NCBI GenBank assembly: GCA_905193765.1
Contig: CAJJPZ010000150.1
Coordinates: forward strand, 1-5,384
Direction of reading: 5' to 3'
DNA from: an uncultured Eubacterium sp.
GTDB lineage: Bacteria; Bacillota; Clostridia; Peptostreptococcales; Anaerovoracaceae
DNA length: 5,384 bases
The position numbers and the translations under genes were made by a program. The notes below the pieces were generated by a model. That model made no database searches. It was not told the origin of the DNA and saw only the letters and a list, made by a program, of their open reading frames with translations. Positions 1 to 5,329 of the stretch are shown piece after piece (within the stretch, counting starts at the first letter, position 1; every line of letters starts with the position of its first letter).

Positions 1-245
1 AGGAAAACATACACCAGTACCGAAACAAGTATCAGCGCTGCGAAGAACAGGTTCGCTGTATTGTATATCATCACCTTCCTGACGTCGTTCTCACGCTGTG
101 AATCGAAGATGCTCTTTATCACCTGCATCCTGGTGCGCCCCGGTATGTATTCCTTACGATTGATTTCGATACATAGCCCCAGCATCATAAGTCCAGTATA
201 GACCGCCCAGACTATCAGTATAGTGATTATAAGTTTTCCTGTCAT
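1..245 (-). CDS. Small membrane protein, unknown function (C-terminus beyond left edge)
   Basis: An open frame of 81 codons reads from ATG at 245 off the left edge without a stop. The start is supported by a GGAGG motif (253-257) seven bases upstream. The product begins MTGKLIITILIVWAVYTGL. It shows one hydrophobic segment at about residues 5-24, a charged loop at about 27-58 (with RKEYIPGRTRMQ and DSQRENDVRK), and a second hydrophobic segment starting near residue 64 and continuing past the edge (ANLFFAALILVSVLVYVF). This is a membrane protein with at least two helices and a basic, probably cytoplasmic, loop between them. I do not recognise the family and assign no function. It is divergent from the 430-1969 gene pair, so it is not in the same operon. 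Being cut by the window edge, its full length is unknown. Confidence 0.7.
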   Translation of the reverse strand, partial: MTGKLIITILIVWAVYTGLMMLGLCIEINRKEYIPGRTRMQVIKSIFDSQRENDVRKVMIYNTANLFFAALILVSVLVYVF

Positions 246-429
246 GATGATCCCTCCATCTGTTTTTCGTATACATAGTATGATATCACATATCCAGTAC
301 AAAATCTATCGCCGGTTTCAAAATCATCTGATCTTTCTGTCCGGTCTTCCATCGACAAAAAAACATTCACTTCCGGCGTCTTTTGCAATATAATATACCT
401 GATGATCCAGAAACGAGAGGTGAACGAAT
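246..429. other. Divergent intergenic region
   Basis: This 184-bp stretch lies between the start of the leftward membrane protein and the start of the rightward small protein. It contains the rightward promoter listed separately and the two ribosome binding sites (GGAGGGA at 251-257 on minus, GAGAGGTG at 415-422 on plus). A leftward promoter must also be here. The best candidate I see is a weak TTGTAC and TACTAT pair about 16 bases apart within roughly 270-305, too weak to list. No small ORF or RNA gene was recognised. Confidence 0.6.
366..394 (+). promoter_or_regulatory. Sigma-A-type promoter for the 430-1969 gene pair
   Basis: A perfect TATAAT -10 box sits at 389-394. Seventeen bases upstream is TTCACT (366-371), which matches four of six positions of the TTGACA -35 consensus. 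Transcription would start near 401, leaving a leader of about 30 bases before the ATG at 430. The optimal spacing and perfect -10 make this convincing by eye, though it is untested. Confidence 0.65.
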
Positions 430-726
430 ATGAGAAAAATCATACTGAGACCTGATGTGCCTTTTCACAACAGCTGTGACGTGGCTATCATAGATATAAC
501 AGACGGCAGCGAGAAAAAACGCGGCAAGCTCACGCTGGAATATGCCCGTGTGGATGTGCAGCAGCTCATTGACCGTGGCATGGATCTGCCGGAGGCCATG
601 GAATACTACAGGACCGCTGTCGATGCCAATGTCAGACACTATATAGCCGGAGACTGGACATGTGAGGAAGGCCTCGACACAGTCATGGATATAGTCGAGG
701 AACACATCAGATCTTATTTTGACTGA
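430..726 (+). CDS. Small acidic hypothetical protein (98 aa)
   Basis: The product is a 98-residue soluble protein with no signal peptide or membrane segment. The start is supported by GAGAGGTG (415-422), seven bases before the ATG, and by a good promoter 36 bases upstream. The N-terminal third (MRKIILRPDVPF, CDVAIIDITDG) looks like beta strands. The remainder is predicted helical and acidic (LPEAMEYYRTAVDANV, CEEGLDTVMDIVEEHI). Two cysteines are present (residues 16 and 77), too far apart for a metal knuckle. I do not recognise the family. The gene is followed 49 bases later by the DUF815-type ATPase gene on the same strand, with no promoter or terminator visible between them. A co-transcribed partner or substrate adaptor of that ATPase is a possible but unproven role. 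Confidence 0.75.
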   Translation: MRKIILRPDVPFHNSCDVAIIDITDGSEKKRGKLTLEYARVDVQQLIDRGMDLPEAMEYYRTAVDANVRHYIAGDWTCEEGLDTVMDIVEEHIRSYFD

Positions 727-775
727 GATCCATACACGATATGACAACTTTTGAAGATGAGGTGAATGAAACCAT

Positions 776-1969
776 ATGAAAAAGAAATTCAATGCACTGA
801 AACTAAAGATAGACTCTCTTGCAGTCTTTTCAAAACTGAAGTACGACCCGGTGATCACCTGTCTCCGTGAACTGCTGGATGCACTGTCAACAAAGCACGA
901 TCCTGAGATCGTCAGACTCTACAGCGAATTTGTATCTGCACTTTACGAGAGCACTTCTGACCTCACCGGATATATAAGGGAACTGATCCTGCAGGATGAC
1001 AATTCCTATGTCAGAACATCCGCAGTCGGACATGATGCAGGTATCGATATAAAACTTGCTGCAGAAAACGAACTCATGATGTTGCAGGAAATCTCCGGTA
1101 TAACATCGACAGAGATAAAAGAATCTATAGACTATGACGGATTCCTGCCCGGCTGGACAAACAAGTATGTCGATCTGAGATATGATTTCATGGAAAAACT
1201 CAGCAATATCAGGAAAACCGGCTATGGTATATTCGCAAGATATATGTTCTTCCGGCTGGACGAGGGCAGCATCGTGCCGGTGAAGCACCCTGACTGCCAG
1301 ACGCTGGAGCAGCTCTTCGGATATGAACGCGAACGTGATCTGATAATCAGAAACACACGTGCCCTGGTGGACGGCACCGGAGCCAGCAACATGCTCCTCT
1401 ACGGAGATGCAGGCACCGGTAAAAGCTCTACCGTCAAAGCAGTGGCCGCCAGCATGGCTCACGACGGGCTCAGGGTCATAGAAGTCAGGAAGAACCAGCT
1501 CTATCAGATACCTGATATCATGGAGGAACTTTCCGCCAACCCTCTGAGATTCATAATATTCATCGATGATCTCAGTTTCAACGGGAACGATGACAACTTC
1601 TCAGCTCTGAAAGCGACGCTGGAAGGCAGCATTTCCGGATGCAGCGATAATATCGCCATATATGCCACCAGCAACCGCCGTCACCTTGTAAAGGAAACTT
1701 TCAGCGACAGGACCGGCGATGAGCTGCATGTCAACGATACGCTCCAGGAAACAATGAGCCTTGCCGCCCGTTTCGGACTGACGATAACTTTCCAGAAACC
1801 TGACAAGGACGAATACCTGCATATAGTAAAGGAACTGGCAGCAGAATACGGTATCGACATGGATGAAGCTGAACTCTTCAGAAAAGCCGAAGCCCACGCC
1901 ATCCGCAAGAACGGCAGGAGCCCGCGTACCGCCAAACAGTTCATCGAGCTGCTCAAAATAGGGATATGA
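776..1969 (+). CDS. AAA-type P-loop ATPase, DUF815 family
   Basis: This is a 397-residue cytoplasmic ATPase. The first ~180 residues are a helical region characteristic of clostridial DUF815 proteins. The ATPase core follows: Walker A GDAGTGKS at 210-217 (K216, S217), Walker B FIIFIDDLS at 259-267 (D264, D265), a sensor-1-like Asn at 300 in YATSNRRHL, an arginine-finger-like R332 in SLAARFGLTITF, and a C-terminal sensor-2-like R384 in GRSPRTAKQF. All key nucleotide-binding residues are present, so an active ATPase is expected. The family (Pfam DUF815, PF05673) has no established cellular role that I can cite, and the substrate is unknown. An AGGTG motif (760-764) lies 11 bases before the ATG, a somewhat long spacing. 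The gene lies 49 bases after the 98-aa protein gene and ends before a shared hairpin terminator. It is unlikely to be DnaC or IstB, given the long N-terminal region and the SNRRHL signature. Confidence 0.9.
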   Translation: MKKKFNALKLKIDSLAVFSKLKYDPVITCLRELLDALSTKHDPEIVRLYSEFVSALYESTSDLTGYIRELILQDDNSYVRTSAVGHDAGIDIKLAAENELMMLQEISGITSTEIKESIDYDGFLPGWTNKYVDLRYDFMEKLSNIRKTGYGIFARYMFFRLDEGSIVPVKHPDCQTLEQLFGYERERDLIIRNTRALVDGTGASNMLLYGDAGTGKSSTVKAVAASMAHDGLRVIEVRKNQLYQIPDIMEELSANPLRFIIFIDDLSFNGNDDNFSALKATLEGSISGCSDNIAIYATSNRRHLVKETFSDRTGDELHVNDTLQETMSLAARFGLTITFQKPDKDEYLHIVKELAAEYGIDMDEAELFRKAEAHAIRKNGRSPRTAKQFIELLKIGI

Positions 1970-2019
1970 TATATCCTTCATCATGCTGATATTCCGGAAA
2001 TATCGAAAATGATATTTCC
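1962..2019 (+). other. Cluster of short hairpins after the ATPase gene
   Basis: Three inverted repeats lie close together. GGATAT/ATATCC (1962-1967 with 1971-1976) overlaps the stop codon. A near-palindrome spans 1988-2004. A perfect 9-bp stem GGAAATATC/GATATTTCC pairs 1996-2004 with 2011-2019 around a 6-base loop. The second and third share the arm 1996-2004, so they cannot form together. None is followed by a T-run, so none is a standard terminator. They may protect the 3' end of the mRNA or be incidental to AT-rich sequence. Confidence 0.4.
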
Positions 2020-2027
2020 TGTATAAT

Positions 2028-2080
2028 AAAAGACCGGCATCAATGCGATCTCATCATCGATCCGCTGACGCCGGTCTTTT
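2028..2080. terminator. Bidirectional hairpin terminator between convergent genes
   Basis: A perfect 11-bp inverted repeat, AAAAGACCGGC (2028-2038) with GCCGGTCTTTT (2070-2080), encloses a 31-base loop. The loop can itself pair further (GCGATC near 2045-2050 with GATC near 2059-2062, and TCA with TGA nearer the outer stem). GC-rich stem cores flanked by A4 and T4 runs on either side allow termination in both directions. The element lies between the ends of the ATPase gene (1969) and the leftward secreted-protein gene (2092), exactly where a shared terminator is expected. The T-runs are short, so efficiency may be moderate. Confidence 0.85.
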
Positions 2081-2091
2081 ATTGGTTTACG

Positions 2092-2589
2092 TTATTTCAC
2101 TTTCACAGTCTTTACTCTGCTGTAGTTTCCATATATCTTCTTTCCTTCTGAAGTTTTATAGGATCTTACTTTTACGTAATATTTCTTTCCTTTTTTCAGC
2201 TTGGTGAATGTCTTGCTGCTGCCTTTGACGTTTTTCGTCACAGTTCCTTTTCTGAAGGACTTGTCTCTTGACACCGATACCTGGTACCCTGTTGCTTTGA
2301 CATCCACAAGATCCCCGTCGAACCCGGCGTTCCTCTTTATCGTGGCACCTCCAAAATCCCAGTTTTGTATGACTTCAAATTTGACAGTACCTGTCACCAT
2401 CACAGTACCCTTCTCCACATCAAGCATTGCTTTTACCCTGCTCACGGTCTTTACAGGTTCCGCATCGGTCTTTCCCTCAGCTTCGTCTGAACTTGCATCT
2501 CCGTTTATAAATATAATTGATCCTGTCTCGTCTGCCTGTGCACTTGTTGCAAGCACATAAACCGGAGCAGAAAATACGCTTAGCAACAT
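2092..2589 (-). CDS. Small secreted protein with fibronectin type III-like C-terminus; start apparently frame-disrupted
   Basis: The uninterrupted frame encodes 165 residues from ATG 2589. Residues 1-20 are hydrophobic and end in ATSAQADE, a plausible signal-peptidase-I site after AQA. An acidic linker follows (about 25-45). The C-terminal ~80 residues resemble fibronectin type III-like repeats of clostridial surface proteins (ATGYQVSVSRDKSF, then KLKKGKKYYVKVRSYKT, then YGNYSRVKTVKVK). The tail is very Lys-rich, which may favour binding to acidic wall polymers. ATG 2589 has no ribosome binding site and gives a signal peptide without a positively charged start. The frame remains open upstream, encoding YKKKLAASFICFA, but reaches a TGA with no in-frame ATG, GTG or TTG. 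A perfect AAGGAG and ATG (2636) lie one base out of frame. The protein is therefore probably the remainder of a longer gene starting at 2636, about 181 residues. It lacks a sorting motif, so it is likely released or held non-covalently. Confidence 0.7.
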   Translation of the reverse strand: MLLSVFSAPVYVLATSAQADETGSIIFINGDASSDEAEGKTDAEPVKTVSRVKAMLDVEKGTVMVTGTVKFEVIQNWDFGGATIKRNAGFDGDLVDVKATGYQVSVSRDKSFRKGTVTKNVKGSSKTFTKLKKGKKYYVKVRSYKTSEGKKIYGNYSRVKTVKVK

Positions 2590-2636
2590 CGCGAAACATA
2601 TAAACGATGCCGCAAGTTTTTTCTTATATCTGTCAT
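2580..2636 (-). pseudogene. Out-of-frame start segment of the secreted-protein gene (18 codons)
   Basis: ATG at 2636, preceded by AAGGAGA (2641-2647), opens an 18-codon frame (MTDIRKNLRHR...) that stops at TAA 2580-2582. One extra A in the A6 run (2617-2622 on the plus strand as T6) would instead give MTDIRKKLAASFICFAMLL, a textbook signal peptide continuous with the frame from 2589. The segment is therefore best read as the true N-terminus of the secreted protein, separated by a one-base slip. The TAA lies just past ATG 2589 (which begins 7 bases upstream of it), so stop-and-restart coupling is also possible. Whether this is mutation, read error or regulated slippage cannot be decided here. 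Confidence 0.65.
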
Positions 2637-2640
2637 ATAC

Positions 2641-2647
2641 TCTCCTT
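2641..2647 (-). promoter_or_regulatory. Ribosome binding site marking the likely original start at 2636
   Basis: AAGGAGA on the minus strand lies five bases (counting from GGAG) before ATG 2636. It is the only strong ribosome binding site near the secreted-protein gene and argues that translation was meant to begin at 2636 and not at 2589. Confidence 0.75.
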
Positions 2648-2663
2648 CTTCAAAAAATCACAA

Positions 2664-2703
2664 ACAGGATACAGTAGTAGCAGTGCGCTGTTCTGTATCC
2701 TGT
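2664..2703 (-). terminator. Hairpin terminator or leader stem-loop after the alcohol dehydrogenase gene
   Basis: A perfect 11-bp inverted repeat, ACAGGATACAG with CTGTATCCTGT (arms 2664-2674 and 2693-2703), has an 18-base loop. Read leftward, it is followed by a T-rich stretch (TTTGTGATTTTTT, about 2651-2663). It lies 35 bases past the alcohol dehydrogenase stop and so probably ends the metabolic operon. It also sits only 16 bases before the ribosome binding site of the secreted-protein gene, leaving no room for a promoter between them. It may therefore act as an attenuator or leader structure for that gene. Confidence 0.7.
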
Positions 2704-2716
2704 CCGGAACATATAT

Positions 2717-2746
2717 ATTATGTTAAGAGAGATATTGTCTATTCAA
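2717..2746 (-). promoter_or_regulatory. Possible promoter for the secreted-protein gene, overlapping the dehydrogenase stop
   Basis: On the minus strand, TTGAAT (2741-2746) and CATAAT (2717-2722) are 18 bases apart, matching four and five of six consensus positions respectively. The -35 box overlaps the last codon and stop of the dehydrogenase. Transcripts from here would start near 2710 and carry the 2664-2703 hairpin in their leader. The surrounding AT-rich sequence makes chance matches easy, so this is tentative. Confidence 0.4.
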
Positions 2747-3902
2747 AAGCGTTTTCAAGGATTTCCTCTATATCTGACGGCTTAAGTTTGCAAGGATTTA
2801 CTCCAAGAAGTCTGTATTCCATCGTCCCCTCGATTATTTCAGGGAACATTTCTCTTGTTACGCCAACATCTTTCAATTTCATTGGCACCTTGAGATCCTC
2901 TGCTAACTGGAATACAGCGTCCACTGCTGCCTGCGCAGCTTCTCTTTCCGAAAGTCCATCTATATTTTCACCCATAGCTATAGCTATATTTCTGAACTTT
3001 TCAAGATTACCTACTACATTTCTTTCCATACAGTAAGGAAGCAGTAGCGAATTTGCTACACCATGAGCCACATGTGCAACTGCACCTATAGTCTGTGCTA
3101 TCCCGTGTACGACGCCAAGTCCGCCATTCATGAAAGCTACTCCCGCTATTGTGCTGGCGATAGCCATATTTGTCCTCGCAAACTTGTTGCTTCCGTCAGC
3201 TGTAGCAAGTCTGATATTTTCAGAAATCATCCTGATAGCTGCGATACCCATTGCATCACTTATCGGCTCTGCATTCAGCGATACATATGATTCAATAGCA
3301 TGCGTCAGTGCATCCATGCCAGTAGTCGCTGTAATAAATGGAGGCATACCCATTTGCAGCTCCGGATCTATAAATGCCATTCTTGGTATAAGATTTTCGT
3401 GTGTCACCGATACTTTGGTCTTATCCTGATTATTGGTTATGACAGATGCTGCTGTCATTTCGCTTCCAGTACCTGCAGTCGTCGGAATGCATACCAAAGG
3501 CATAGTTTCCCTTGTCACCTGCTTACTTCCTCCAAAGAGATAATCTCTTACAGAACCTTCATGCGTCTGTAACATGCACATAGCTTTGGCTGTGTCGATA
3601 GGACTACCGCCACCCACCGCCAGCACTACGTCTGCGCCACTTTGTCTCAGTACATCTGCTGCTTCATCAACTACTTCTATGGTAGGATCCGGAATCAGCT
3701 CATCGTATATCTCATACGCAATACCGCCTTTATCAAGGCCTTCTTTCACTTTGTCTATTATACCCGTAGCTACTATCCCTTTGTCGGTTGCTACAAATAC
3801 CTTGCTGAAACCCATTTCATCTTTCAGGATAGTCCCGAGCTGCTTATGTATACCTTCACCAAATCTTACTTTTGCAGGCATCTTAAAAATAAAATCTTTC
3901 AT
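2739..3902 (-). CDS. Iron-containing alcohol dehydrogenase (group III, Fe-ADH)
   Basis: This is a full-length 387-residue cytoplasmic oxidoreductase that interconverts an alcohol or hydroxyacid and an aldehyde using NAD(P)H. The N-terminal Rossmann-like domain carries GGGSPIDTAK (97-106) and PTTAGTGSE (140-148). The C-terminal helical domain carries the metal ligands expected from the FucO family: D197 and H201 in GMDALTHAIESY, H266 in GVVHGIAQ, and H280 in AHGVANSLLLP. The position usually holding a further active-site His (H267 in FucO) is Gln270 here, a substitution tolerated in the family. GGAGG (3911-3915) lies eight bases before the ATG and overlaps the upstream CoA-transferase stop (TAGGAGG), with 12 bases between the genes, indicating tight translational coupling. 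Pairing with a CoA-transferase suggests butanol/butyraldehyde or 4-hydroxybutyrate (or 5-hydroxyvalerate) as substrate. Family assignment is firm, substrate is not. Confidence 0.93.
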   Translation of the reverse strand: MKDFIFKMPAKVRFGEGIHKQLGTILKDEMGFSKVFVATDKGIVATGIIDKVKEGLDKGGIAYEIYDELIPDPTIEVVDEAADVLRQSGADVVLAVGGGSPIDTAKAMCMLQTHEGSVRDYLFGGSKQVTRETMPLVCIPTTAGTGSEMTAASVITNNQDKTKVSVTHENLIPRMAFIDPELQMGMPPFITATTGMDALTHAIESYVSLNAEPISDAMGIAAIRMISENIRLATADGSNKFARTNMAIASTIAGVAFMNGGLGVVHGIAQTIGAVAHVAHGVANSLLLPYCMERNVVGNLEKFRNIAIAMGENIDGLSEREAAQAAVDAVFQLAEDLKVPMKLKDVGVTREMFPEIIEGTMEYRLLGVNPCKLKPSDIEEILENAFE

Positions 3903-3914
3903 TGACCCGACCTC

Positions 3915-5294
3915 CTATTTTTGTACTTTGCTGGAATCTCTCCAGATCCCCATTCTCTTTGCTGCTTCTGTCAGTTCGTCCCTGAAATCAGGATGCGCTA
4001 TGGAAATCAGGAGTTCTGCTCTCTCATAAGTATTTTTTCCTTTAAGATTTACAGCACCATATTCAGTAACGATATAATGTACTCCGCTTCTCGGAGTAGA
4101 AACTATCGAGCCTTCCGGTAGAGTAGCTCTTATAAGTGACTCTATGGACCCGTCTTTTAATGTTCTTGTTGACGGCAGGCATAAAAAGCTTTTTCCTCCA
4201 TCGGACTTAAATGCGCCCATAACGTAATCCAGCTGACCACCTGTACCCCCTATGTGCTGGAGTCCTGCAGACTCTGAATTCACCTGTCCGAACAGATCAA
4301 CCTGCAGACAGCTGTTAACGGATATCATCTTATCGTTTTTCGATATCACATCCACATCATTGACATAATCAACTGGTGCGACCTGCATCATCTGATTGTC
4401 ATCGATCCAGTCATACAGTTCCTTCGAACCCATTGCAAAAGTGAAAGTCATCTTTCCTCTATTCTGTTTCTTGTTTCCAGTTATCTTCCCAGCCTTGAAA
4501 AGCTTCAGATAAGCATCAACGAACATTTCTGTATGTACACTCAGATCATCTATATCTGATTCTGCAATGAGCTTTCCAACATAATTAGGGAACCCACCTG
4601 TGCCAAGCTGCAGAGTGCTTCCACTTTCGATAAGCTTTACTATATGCTCTGCCATCTTCATCTCGACTTCATTGGCCTCTTTTGCATTGATTGTAGGTAA
4701 TGGAGTATTGCTTCCTTCTACAACGTAATCCACCTGACTTATATTTATGCAGTTCTCGTTACCATGTGTAATGGGGATATTCTTGTTCACTTCGACAATT
4801 ATCTTTTCCGCATTCCTCAATACGCCCCAGTACTCTGCAATCTGCGGACCCATATTGAAGTTTCCGGAATCGTCCATAGGCGCTACCTGAAGCATTGCTG
4901 CTGCGAATTCAGGTCTGCATTCCTCGTAAAACTTCGTATTCTCACGGAACTGTACAGGAAGGAACCAGCAGTTGCCTTCCTTATTACACTTTCTCTCTGT
5001 GCCTGTGAAATGACTGCTTGAATATCTGAAATGTTTAGATTCAGGGTCCACTTGGAGCGTCTTAGGTTTCTCCGCATAACTCCACATTGTTGTACAGATA
5101 GTCACATCTTCCAGTTCATCAGCTCTGTCTGACAGTGCAGCTTCAAGATCCACTACAACGCCTGAAAACAGTCCAAGATGGATATAATCTCCTGATTTTA
5201 TATTTTTTACAGCCTCTGCTGCTGTCACAAGTTTTGCTTTATATGCTTCATGTACCTGATCCATAGGTACCCATTTTGTTACTCTACAACTCAT
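3915..5294 (-). CDS. Acyl-CoA:acetate CoA-transferase (butyryl-CoA / 4-hydroxybutyrate type)
   Basis: This 459-residue cytoplasmic enzyme of the acetyl-CoA hydrolase/transferase family moves CoA between an acyl-CoA and acetate through a glutamyl-CoA thioester. The likely catalytic residue is E256 in SVHTEMFVDA. CoA-binding loops are LQLGTGGFPN (228-237) and IGGTGGQLDYV (348-358). The C-terminal acetyl-CoA hydrolase domain has VTEYGAVNLKGK (409-420) and ISIAHPDFRDEL (430-441). From remembered family sequences, HTEMFVDA and GGTGGQLDYV resemble butyryl-CoA:acetate CoA-transferases (But of Roseburia) more than 4-hydroxybutyrate CoA-transferases (HSEM type, AbfT). This is suggestive only. ATG 5294 is chosen because AAGGAG (5301-5306) lies six bases upstream. 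The frame is open further upstream, but that part overlaps the thiolase gene in another frame. The gene follows the thiolase by 35 bases and precedes the alcohol dehydrogenase by 12, so the three are probably one operon. Confidence 0.9.
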   Translation of the reverse strand: MSCRVTKWVPMDQVHEAYKAKLVTAAEAVKNIKSGDYIHLGLFSGVVVDLEAALSDRADELEDVTICTTMWSYAEKPKTLQVDPESKHFRYSSSHFTGTERKCNKEGNCWFLPVQFRENTKFYEECRPEFAAAMLQVAPMDDSGNFNMGPQIAEYWGVLRNAEKIIVEVNKNIPITHGNENCINISQVDYVVEGSNTPLPTINAKEANEVEMKMAEHIVKLIESGSTLQLGTGGFPNYVGKLIAESDIDDLSVHTEMFVDAYLKLFKAGKITGNKKQNRGKMTFTFAMGSKELYDWIDDNQMMQVAPVDYVNDVDVISKNDKMISVNSCLQVDLFGQVNSESAGLQHIGGTGGQLDYVMGAFKSDGGKSFLCLPSTRTLKDGSIESLIRATLPEGSIVSTPRSGVHYIVTEYGAVNLKGKNTYERAELLISIAHPDFRDELTEAAKRMGIWRDSSKVQK

Positions 5295-5300
5295 TTTCTG

Positions 5301-5306
5301 CTCCTT
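5301..5306 (-). promoter_or_regulatory. Ribosome binding site fixing the CoA-transferase start
   Basis: AAGGAG on the minus strand is six bases before ATG 5294. It sets the start there and not at the upstream GTG near 5378, whose 28 extra codons (CRRRNGNSSSHRS...) are the thiolase tail read in the wrong frame. Confidence 0.85.
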
Positions 5307-5329
5307 ATCATAATGTCCTTTTACGTTAT

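Noticed and set aside
310..378. Distant inverted repeat CGCCGG (310-315) and CCGGCG (373-378)
   Set aside because: Six bases separated by about 57 bases is expected by chance, and nothing else supports an operator or hairpin there.
367..1984. Long minus-strand open frames at 367-858, 887-1462, 1601-1984 and 1681-1956
   Set aside because: They lie antisense to the 98-aa protein and the ATPase, lack ribosome binding sites, and give Cys/His/Phe-rich sequences with no domain features. They are shadows of the real genes.
2201..4121. Plus-strand open frames over the secreted protein, dehydrogenase and CoA-transferase (for example 2201-2560, 2683-3036, 3130-3429, 3574-4029)
   Set aside because: They are antisense to well-supported genes, have no ribosome binding sites, and encode Ser/Ile-rich low-complexity sequence typical of reverse reading.
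4764..5077. Open frames at 4764-5021 (plus) and 4883-5077 (minus, other frame)
   Set aside because: Both lie inside the CoA-transferase gene, which carries clear conserved motifs throughout, and neither has a start signal.
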